From Trichostrongylus colubriformis (taxonomy: Eukaryota; Nematoda; Chromadorea; Rhabditida; Trichostrongylidae), in contig OZ022256.1 in assembly GCA_963978905.1 (NCBI GenBank), positions 26,375,426 to 26,439,425 on the forward strand: a stretch of DNA of 64,000 nt, written 5' to 3'. Below, in pieces: positions 56,536-64,000 of this stretch; the stretch's first letter is position 1, and each line of letters begins with the position of its first letter. The notes beneath the pieces are model-generated. The model was not told the DNA's origin. It saw only the letters and a program-made list of their open reading frames with translations, and did no database searches. The position numbers and the translations under genes were made by a program.

Positions 56536-57042
56536 CAGTAGCGCTCAAAAGTCTTCGGCCTAAACTCTTTTGTCATAACTTTTTTTCTACCTGACCAAAT
56601 TTGACAAAATTTTAATATGTGATGCCTGAACCTATTGCCAACATTTTCTTCTACTTGAGTGCCGCTTGACACTTTTCATGGTTTTTTGCAAGGATTTACT
56701 ACAAGACCACCCAAAAAAAGTAAAAGGCTTGGTAAAGGGGAATGGCTTTCTTTACAAAAACAAAACGAGCAAGCCTCAGGAAACATTAAAATATTGTAGA
56801 AAGACCACGACTTTTGATGACAGCGGCACGGCGGGACGGCATGGCGATGGCACTCCAAAAGCAAAAAATTTCATATAACCGCGTAACCTATACCGTTGAG
56901 CGCCAAAATAATATATTAAGTATGCAGTGTATCCAATTACAACATACTAAAATTTCTCTTAGATCGGTGCAGTTGCAAAAAAGTTACAAGTGAAAAACCC
57001 CAAGTGAAAGACCATTTCGCCGAAGACTTTTGAGCGCTACTG
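56536..57042. mobile_element. Tc1-type MITE with perfect 24-bp TIRs
   Basis: 507 bp. Ends CAGTAGCGCTCAAAAGTCTT(CGGC) and exact complement. TA lies on both sides (56534-56535 and 57043-57044). Inward of the perfect part, both ends continue with a T-rich, loosely matching ~80-bp segment. The interior has no transposase similarity; 62-70-codon ORFs are incidental. TIR type and TA target place it with Tc1-like elements, distinct from element F. Confidence 0.88.
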
Positions 57043-57044
57043 TA

Positions 57045-57802
57045 TATCGCAGAAGAAACGTAACGCGCTCACACAACGCATTAATTAGCCACTACATACT
57101 CAAAGCTAGGAGCACCGTTACACCGTATTCATGCTTTACGACACCGATGGCATGACAGCGATGGCCGCAAGATCCTGTGCCCGCCGCCGACCACGGGAGC
57201 ACTGTATGACGCACTCTGCTTGAAACGCTTGGCCGAACCGTATTACATGATGATGGTCGTGACTAGAGCCCACGCAAATCTGTGACGAGATTTGAAGTTT
57301 GGCGAGATTCTCGGCATAGTGCCAAACTGTCTCGCTTTCGAGATTCGCTCATGCTTTCTTCACACATTTGCACGGGCCACTGACCGATATTGATTGAAAA
57401 CACCGGTTTTTGTGCAGAGTGCAGGAAACGACTCCTGCTCGACTCTATAGGGTTAGTAGCCTCATAGAAGTTGAAAATCCACAGCATCATCCACCACCGA
57501 TAGATCGTTCATGCGCAAGGGATCGTTAATGTAAAGGATACACCACTGGGCTGAATGGTAGAGGCGGATATTATAAAGCGCTAGCCTATTTATCGGTATG
57601 CTTTTGTAATGATCACCGTTGTACCAAGGAATGAGTGCAGCGATACAGGAGTAAAATCGGCAAAATAGTGCACTATTGGCGATCAACTACGTCGTGAAGT
57701 AACGACAGTTCAGTACGAATACATAGATTGCGCTCCTCGTCAGTAACTTGTACGCGCGAAGTAGAGCGCGAGACTCAACTGATCCTGATAAATTCCTTGT
57801 AC
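57045..57802. other. Spacer with no recognised gene
   Basis: Short frames only between the MITE and the palindromic mariner. Confidence 0.4.
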
Positions 57803-57804
57803 TA

Positions 57805-58504
57805 TTAGGTTGATCAAAAACTTTTGATAGGGTTGAGATTTTTTCTCTTTTATTTTACAACTCAGCAAACAATGAAAGCTAACCCACGATATAATAACCA
57901 TCGTCAGTCATAACATTGTTCCACCATACGGGCAGTTCAGCGATTCCCTTCTTCCAGAACTGGGAAGACTGGGAGTCAAAGAAGTTACGGACCCCTTGTT
58001 CAAGGTGGTCATAGTTTTTTTTGCTAGGAAAGCCTTGAGGGGCCAGAACAAGTGCGGTAATCTGAGGAGGCAACATCAGGTGAATAGGGTGGATGTGGAA
58101 CCGTGTCCCAACCTAGCTCCTCCAATTTTGCACGGGTCCCTCTCATAGGTGAAGAGACCCGTGCAAAATTGAAGGAGCTGGGTTGGGACACGGTTCCACA
58201 TCCACCCTGTTCACCTGATATTGCCTCCTCAGATTACCACTTGTTCCGGCCTCTCAAGGCTTTCCTAGCAAAAAAAAAAAAATAATCCGGCAACTATGAT
58301 CTCCTTGGACAAAGGGTCGGTAACTTCTTTGACTCCTAGTCTTCCCACTTCTGGGAGAAGGGAATCGCTGACCTGCCCGTTGGGTGGAACAATGTTATAA
58401 CTAACTATGGTTATTATATTGTGGGTTAGCTTTCATTGTTTGCTGAGTTGTAAAATAAAACAGAAAAAAATCTCAATCCTATCAAAACTTTTCGATCAAC
58501 CTAA
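57805..58504. mobile_element. Palindromic mariner: two C-terminal halves head to head
   Basis: 700 bp with terminal repeats TTAGGTTGATCAAAAACTTT... at 57805 and its diverged complement ending at 58504; TA at 57803-57804 and 58505-58506. Left arm 57805-58138 and right arm 58156-58504 are inverted copies of the same mariner 3-prime half around a 17-bp centre. The minus strand of the left arm reads GVRNFFDSQSSQFWKKGIAE; the plus strand of the right arm reads LKELGWDTVPHPPCSPDIAS, DYHLFRPLKAFLAKKKK and a matching C-terminus. Neither arm has the DNA-binding domain or the first two catalytic residues. The 65-codon minus and 60-codon plus ORFs are these relics. Confidence 0.9.
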
Positions 58505-58506
58505 TA

Positions 58507-58925
58507 CATAATGAACAGGTGAATCATTCGACCATGTCACTGGAAGAAAACTATTGCTTCTCCAGCTTATGAAACCTTGAAACTTATAAAAACAATCCTG
58601 ATGAGTCATCATTGGGTTTACTTTACTGCATATAGTTAAACCATAAAGCTGGTGGTAGTCTTTCAAACTATTGCATAGGCAGGTGCAAGATGAAACGTAC
58701 ACAAATCGCTGGCACTATCAGTGGGGTTTTCCATCCTGGTGGTAGCTCAGTTTATTCCCTCTAAGAATGAGAATTCATTTCGGGTTGTAGTGAATAATTT
58801 CACCTAATGAGGAGACAGCTCTTTCTGATGTAAATCACAGATGGCTGGTGCACACCAGTGCGCTCATTTCGCTGTAGGGATCAGTGGGTCGATCGAAATT
58901 GCTCTTTCCTGTGAAATTTTCTCAG
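58507..58925. other. Spacer with a diverged family C repeat (58838-58920)
   Basis: GATGGCTGGTGCACACCAGT and TCGATCGAAATTGC resemble 5455-5525 and 8103-8190. The repeat edge runs up to the acceptor of the next exon candidate. Confidence 0.4.
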
Positions 58926-61264
58926 TACCCGTTACCAGTGAAATTAGACATCACTGCTCATCAACTTGAACACGTGGTTCCATGGGATTTCCACTTCCCT
59001 TTAATTTCGATCGATAACGATCTATTTTCACAATCTATAGGACTTACTCTACGCAGTTATGCCCACTATTCACTACTATTGGTGTAGTACAACAGTCGTT
59101 TCCTTCGTCTTATATGTACATAATATAATTTTTCCAGTCCTAATACTATCTCACGCCGAGTTGTGCGTTCTTCGAAGCGAGCTGCGCCCACCGCGACATT
59201 GGCCTTCTCCTTGTGAGCAGCATTTGCCTCTCAGTTTTGCTCATCCTTTTCACTCCCGTACTTTTGGAACCACGTCACAGATCCCATTGTTTGAAGGCAC
59301 ATTCCTGGATCATTGGGGTATCGTGGCTCTGCCGTCCTCACATGGTTTGATCTACAGCCAGGAAGCTGTACGTTTATAGAGGGGTGAGTGCCAGTTACTA
59401 GAGCCTACAGAGCCAAAGATGCAAGCGCGAGTCTACCAAACAGCTCAAGCCGGCTCACACCAGGCATGATTGTTCACAATGACGGTGGCAACAGTGTCAA
59501 TGTAGCGAATAATGCATACGATTTGAATGATAAGTAGGATAATGAGGAGATGCCAGTGATAATGAAGTAGGCCTGGGGAAAAAGGTAATATCACTGAGCT
59601 ATCCATGATACCACCAACGGAAACTGATTCAAAGGCTCACTCTGACGCGGTAAAATCGTACAAGGCCAGATGCCCTAGTCCTTATTTTCGCTCTTTTCAG
59701 GGGCTTCTTCGAATCGTTCATCGTAATATTCAGCATCTCGAATTTCATAATTCAGTCCTCCAACCTATTTAACGGTGCTTTATAAGAAACTGACGAAAAG
59801 TAAAAAAAGTAATGAACATGAAAGCCGAGATGCCTAGTAACGGGACAGTGAAGAAAAAACGGATGGAAATGGCCAAAAACCCGAGAAATAGGACCCCTTC
59901 CCACCGTTGGTTCTAGGCGCGGACGACCTTTCCGTCAAGAGGCGATGGGGATGTTCGGAATTGCGACAGCATCTATTTTCATGTGGTAAGTTTCAAGCTA
60001 AATGTGAGAAAGCGCGCTCGATACATTCAATCCTGCCGATCTCCTTGACCAACCGCACCGTGACCAACCCCTAATCACGTCGCCTGGAGGCGGGCTGCTC
60101 TAAACCTAGGCGGCTTGTCCTGACGAGGCCGCCTCCGCCACAGCTCAAGAGGCGCCTTCCGCGGGGGATTTCGCCATGCATAGGCCTTTCAGTCCCGTAG
60201 TTTTTCACTAAATGACTCCTTTTGGGATTTCTTATCACCCACATTACCCCTAACACTGTCTTTAAGGTAATTCTGGAACGTGCCTTCAAGCTCACCCCAC
60301 CATCGCGAAAGATCCGCTAATTAATCTCTCTTCCACAGCGCTAGCTATCACTGACCACTTCCACTCTTCTTCCGGTGTCTGAACACCTCTCGCAATATAT
60401 TACAATTTTAATGGTGAGTGATAGCAACGATTAATAACACGCTTCGTCCATTGTGAGCGGGGGTGCTATTGGCGATCATCAGTCGTTGTTATACCGCTTT
60501 ATGTTCAAGATATGTAGCTTAAACGTTGGCCATCTTTGAAGATTTTTCTCTTGTTTCTATATTTCTTGGGACCGAGTAATGAATCTTATTATAAGAACCG
60601 TCAAATCAGAGTTTGCTTCGCCCACTGCGCACGATCCTCCTCCTTGTCTTTCAGGAACTCATCGCTGACCTTATCCTCATACTTGGGTCGTTTAAAGCCC
60701 AATTAACAATTTTCGGTCTGAGAACTGAGCGTTCCAGTGCACAGTGCAGGGCTCAGCATAGTCCATGTGTGCTCCTCACTTCTTGACACATGCCCTACTC
60801 TTTCTAAACTCAATCCTATCTTTAGAAGTTGTTTTTCATGTTACTTCTAATTTCGTGACAGTTACAGAGACGAAGGCACGCACGTAATCACAGACGAAGC
60901 GCTTTATTTAAGGGGTAGTGTTGTCTTGGCTATCAATGATACATATCGATGGATTTTGAAGTAGATTCACGAAGAAACAGATGTGGCAGTTCTTGCCTCC
61001 TGCCCTTGCAACGAAATCAAGTTCTTTTCCGGAGCCGTTCGCCTGTTGACGACTTTATCTCCGCACACCCTCCCATTTGAACAGACAGCATTCGCTCTAG
61101 GACTACATCCACTACGTTGTGAAATAACCTCCATTTCACTCAAGTTAATATTTTATTTTCTTTCTAAGGTTTTCGCAAAACTTGCAGAAACCTCTGTGCC
61201 CGGAGAAGCGCAGGATAGTGGATTCTCACTTGGATATCCCCTTATATATGTACGCCTACGATAA
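58926..61264 (+). CDS. Candidate multi-exon gene, 3-prime part, function unknown
   Basis: Three exons join in phase: 58926-59055 (after GAAATTTTCTCAG; reads YPLPVKLDITAHQLEH), 59138-59344 (after an 82-bp intron ending ATAATTTTTCCAG; reads LILSHAELCVLRSELRPP, later FEGTFLDHWGIVALPSSH) and 60981-61264 (reads VAVLASCPCNEIKFFSGAVR, stop TAA at 61262-61264). Phases are 1 and 1 with open frame throughout, about 207 codons. AATAAA follows at 61374. The 1.6-kb intron holds a MITE D copy and a ~270-bp repeat unit. Weak points: the third acceptor is not pyrimidine-rich, exon 1 abuts a repeat, and no family was recognised. Upstream exons would lie beyond the palindromic mariner. Confidence 0.33.
59792..60263 (+). 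mobile_element. MITE family D copy
   Basis: Ordered blocks shared with 24905-25427: GGATGGAAATGGCCAAAAAC, CCGAGAAATAGGACCCCTTC, GCGCGGACGACCTTTCCGTC, GGGGGATTTCGCCATGCATA, and a CCCCTAACACTGTCTTT end. The left terminal repeat is missing. Lies in the proposed last intron of the 58926-61264 model. Confidence 0.6.
60600..60915 (+). repeat. Diverged ~270-bp repeat unit plus GGAC-type tail
   Basis: CAATTTTCGGTCTGAGAACT, CCATGTGTGCTCCTCACTTC and GTTGTTTTTCATGTTACTTC in the array order, followed by CTAATTTCGTGACAG and CAGACGAAGCGCTTTATTTA. Same unit-then-tail order as 5590-6268. Confidence 0.6.
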
Positions 61265-61373
61265 AATTAGCAATTTCTCGAAATGGCCTTCTGTCCTACA
61301 ACGCGAAAGAGGATGTTATTCGGAATCACGTTATCTTGGAATGGCTTGTTAATTCAGTTACTTATCAGTAAAT

Positions 61374-61379
61374 AATAAA
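61374..61379 (+). terminator. AATAAA poly(A) signal candidate
   Basis: 110 bp after the stop at 61264, in an AT-rich stretch, positioned as expected for the 3-prime end of the preceding gene model. Confidence 0.35.
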
Positions 61380-61539
61380 ATAATGTAGAGACAATATGAT
61401 AGAGGAACGTTAACTACTATTATTAATTGATAAATAAATTTTCAACTTCAAACTATATGTTTTACTAAAAAACAGCTTACTGAAAAACAGAAATACAAAA
61501 AACAAATTGAATGAATTTGCCGGTTATTTAATTTTCAAT

Positions 61540-62125
61540 CATCTCGTTGAATTCTATTCAACTTAATAAATATTAAGTAAGTATTAATTATGAACATAAA
61601 CAAGAGATGTGTATTACGAGTAGTATACAAGAATTTATTGATCGTAAAACTAGTTTTTAATAACTAGGACCTATGTTGTGGTGTAAAAGACATACAGAAA
61701 AACGCGAAGTTCTTTTCCTTATATGAAGCTTTCACTTTCTTTCCTCTCAGAGACTTGACCTCTCATAGAAGGATGTTGCATCTGATGCCACATTTCAGCT
61801 TCATCCTAACGAGTGCTTATATGTATAAACATCAATGAAATTTTCTGTCATTTATCTGCAAATAAATATAGATTGTAAAACTAATTTTTGAAAACTAGAA
61901 ATTTTTTTACCTGTATATCTAGAAACTAAAAACTCTATATAAGAAAAAGAAAATTTTGTTCCTTTTTTGTAAATTTTCTTTTTTTTTGCATGTCTTTATA
62001 CATCACAACAAAGATCCTAGTTTTCAAAAATTAGTTTTACCCAACATTCACTATCATACTACTTGTAATATAGACCTATTGTTTATGTTCATAATTAATA
62101 TGCACTTAGTAATCAAGAAGTAAAG
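61540..62125. repeat. AT-rich palindromic repeat, outer member of nested cluster
   Basis: Left arm about 61562-61705 (ATTAATTATGAACATAAACA, AAAACTAGTTTTTAATAACT, GTTGTGGTGTAAAAGACATA) and right arm about 61975-62110 (inverted: ATCACAACAAAGATCC, TTTTCAAAAATTAGTTTTAC, GTTTATGTTCATAATTAATA). A third partial block, GATTGTAAAACTAATTTTTG, at 61872 and a fourth near 62442 show the motif was copied repeatedly. Confidence 0.65.
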
Positions 62126-62143
62126 TAAAATTTAAATAATTAT

Positions 62144-62338
62144 GTTACAAGAGTGTTGAGTTATGGGCAAAAGCTTCGGTGTCGGACGGGACTCGAACCC
62201 GCACTTCACCTTTCCGGGGATATGTGCTAATCCATTACACTACCGACACCCCTTCCACCTTAACTTCAAGGATGAAGTGTGGGTTCGAGTCCCGTCCGAC
62301 ACCGAAGCTTTTGCCCATAACTCAGCACTATTGTAACA
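62144..62338. repeat. Palindrome with tRNA-like sequence in both arms
   Basis: Arms 62144-62209 and 62272-62338 are about 66-bp inverted repeats (GTTACAAGAGTGTTGAGTTA, GGGCAAAAGCTTCGG, GTGTCGGACGGGACTCGAAC). Each arm contains the acceptor-plus-T-arm half of a tRNA-like sequence, so a B-box-like GGTTCGAGTCC occurs on both strands. The only complete tRNA-like fold is on the minus strand at 62179-62249. Confidence 0.8.
62179..62249 (-). pseudogene. tRNA-like sequence, not a functional tRNA
   Basis: 71 nt. Acceptor GTGTCGG/CCGACAC pairs over 7 bp. The D-arm region GTGTAATGGATTAGCAC fits an A-box. The T-arm GCGGG-TTCGAGT-CCCGT is intact. The anticodon stem has two mismatches, and the loop read as CCGGAAA lacks the universal U33, so no antic­odon can be assigned. 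Best explained as tRNA-derived (SINE-like) or a mobile-element terminal structure. Confidence 0.5.
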
Positions 62339-62339
62339 A

Positions 62340-63999
62340 CTTTCGCTTCGCGTGCTGCCGCGAAAATCAGCAGCTAACAAAATCGATAACTTCAAAAACC
62401 AAATAGTTATGTTTATTGGTATATGCATGCAAGTAAATATAGATCATAAAACTGATTTTAAAAAATTAGGATCTATTTTGGTGTGAAAAATATACAAGAA
62501 AAGGAAAATTTATAAGAAAGGTCGCGACATTTTCTTACAGCATAAGACATCCCACACGAAGTTAATGATACCTTGTAATCGCTCAAACGCGCAATCAATA
62601 ATCGGTTTTTGTTTTGCAGGCTCCAGCTCATATGTACACATCAATGGAAGTCCTCTGTCATCTTATACCTGACTCTACCAGTTCGATTTCTTCCCTTTCG
62701 AACGCTTTGATCCCATGCGCCCCACCCCCTCTCCCCTTCTTGGAAGGGATGATTTCCCTGATGCCCACATTGCAACTTCATCCTAACGAGTTCCACAGAT
62801 GGCACAAGTTTGTGTATTGATCGAAGCCGATAGATGACTTCCGATCAAGTCAGCTGCTATTGGCGTGGCCGAAAAACGGCTCACTCCATCACGTTCGTGC
62901 TGCCCCGGCGAACCCCCGTGCGTACTTGGGAAACGTCTGCTGCTCACTTGCACGGAAGCGAAGGTGTACGCTTTCGCGATACCTTGTGTAATCTGCATAA
63001 TGCGTTCCTTCAAGGCTTCTTGAGTACTATTCTTACTCGCCCACCCATACAAAAGTCATTCCTCTCAAACCTATTTTCTGTTTAAAATCTTACTTATTTT
63101 GACTGTTCTCTCGGGCAAGGCAACATCTTTTCAACTTCAGTTCGAACTTCAGCCTAAAAACTCAACTTTAGTCTGAAATCAGGCTGTTTTTTATAGCAGT
63201 TGCCATTGCATGCTTTTTTCTTTTCGTTTCTTGTTTCATGTCCGCCAGCGTTCACGTTATTGCGTTATTTCTCTCATCTTGCGTGGTCCTGAAGAAAGCC
63301 ACGGTATCAGGGGATATAGAAGATGACAAGGAGAACCTCAACGTAAATTACTTAAAGCGATCTTCCTGATTTTTCCTCGCTAGCTAGCCATTTAGAGCCT
63401 TTTTCTCGATTCGATTCACTCAAACTCCTACCCGTCCGTTGGCAACTTTGGCAGTTTTTCAAGTGTTTATGTGCAACTTTCTATCCAAGCAGTCATGTGG
63501 ATTCACGTGATCTGGGCTGGGCGAATTTTTTGGAAAAGTGATTATTACATCTATTTGAGTACAAGTGCAGAGAGGTGTGAGTCGGCAAGTAATAAATCTT
63601 TTGGTAGGGTGAAAGGAAAAGTAGAGGTGCTCAGTGGTTTGGCCTCAAAAAAAAAACAAATTTAACTGACCAAGAGCTTTAAATGCGGAAGCCTTGATCT
63701 TAGCGCTGATACTCGCCTCGTAACAGTATTTTTCGAAACTGGATACAGTGACATGGTTTTTGGTAAGAGCGTGCAAGTCGGGAGTTTGATATACATCCTC
63801 CGATGCACCGAAATTACCGCCCCGGCTGTCTGTGATCAGAAAAATTGTTCCAAATTTAACGGTTGATAATTGCACAGAGACAGCGCATTAGGCGTAACAA
63901 GGGAAAGATGTTTTTCACACAAAAAAGGGCGACTGGAGAGACGATCGACTGCGGGACTCGCTTCAAATGCGCATTTTGAATTCTTTCTACAACATCGTC
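62340..63999. other. Spacer with scattered fragments of the 61.5-kb repeat
   Basis: 62430-62515 (ATAGATCATAAAACTGATTT, TTGGTGTGAAAAATATACAA) and 62620-62790 (CATATGTACACATCAATGGA, AACTTCATCCTAACGAGTTC) are direct partial copies of 61640-61890. A TTTTTGTTTTGCAG acceptor-like site lies at 62606-62619. Beyond 62820 only short unassigned frames (up to 89 codons) were seen. Confidence 0.4.
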
Positions 64000-64000
64000 A

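Noticed and set aside
62179..62249. Functional tRNA gene on the minus strand
   Set aside because: The anticodon stem is mismatched and the loop lacks U33; called tRNA-like only.
1..64000. CRISPR array, rRNA operon or bacterial-type operon
   Set aside because: No regularly spaced short repeats with unique spacers, no rRNA core sequence, and no runs of long adjacent ORFs with ribosome-binding sites.

Overview
The window looks like intergenic and intronic DNA from a nematode, most likely a strongylid (hookworm-like) worm. The evidence is TTTTCAG-type splice acceptors, short candidate introns, moderate GC with many AT-rich spacers, and a mobile-element mix typical of such genomes: mariner/Tc1 elements, RTE and CR1-like LINEs, and a Penelope-like element. 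No rRNA, CRISPR or bacterial operon structure is present. The species assignment is inference from element types, not from a diagnostic gene.

Most recognisable content is repetitive. From 1 to 12 kb there is an internally deleted mariner (862-1705), an RTE LINE tail (3080-3394), a ~270-bp tandem repeat (5590-6215), a 1.2-kb palindrome carrying seven regularly spaced mini-hairpins (6269-7468), and copies of dispersed families. From 12 to 29 kb there are tRNA-like fragments, two near-identical Tc1-type non-autonomous elements in opposite orientation (16763-17507 and 22831-23574), a hairpin flanked by 11-bp direct repeats (20056-20153), a possible three-exon gene (21725-24125) whose second intron holds one of those elements, a 0.5-kb MITE (24905-25427), and a G-run foldback element (28026-28254). 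From 29 to 46.8 kb there are a decayed Penelope-like element (29587-30517), several candidate host exons (32526, 34999, 37088, 39729-40635), a second deleted mariner with the same internal junction as the first (38373-39214), a third deletion-derivative mariner (41311-42184), a broken zinc-ribbon/DDE transposase (44568-45504) and a broken Tc/mariner transposase (45786-46800). From 46.8 to 64 kb there are a CR1-like LINE with endonuclease and reverse transcriptase remnants (50441-54212), a Tc1-type MITE with perfect 24-bp terminal repeats (56536-57042), a fully palindromic 'double 3-prime end' mariner (57805-58504), a phase-consistent multi-exon gene model (58926-61264), and a nested palindromic cluster enclosing a tRNA-like sequence (62144-62338).

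No transposase or reverse transcriptase here is intact. The autonomous enzymes that moved the short elements must lie elsewhere. Host gene models rest on reading-frame and splice-phase consistency only; none was recognised by family, and all carry low to moderate confidence.
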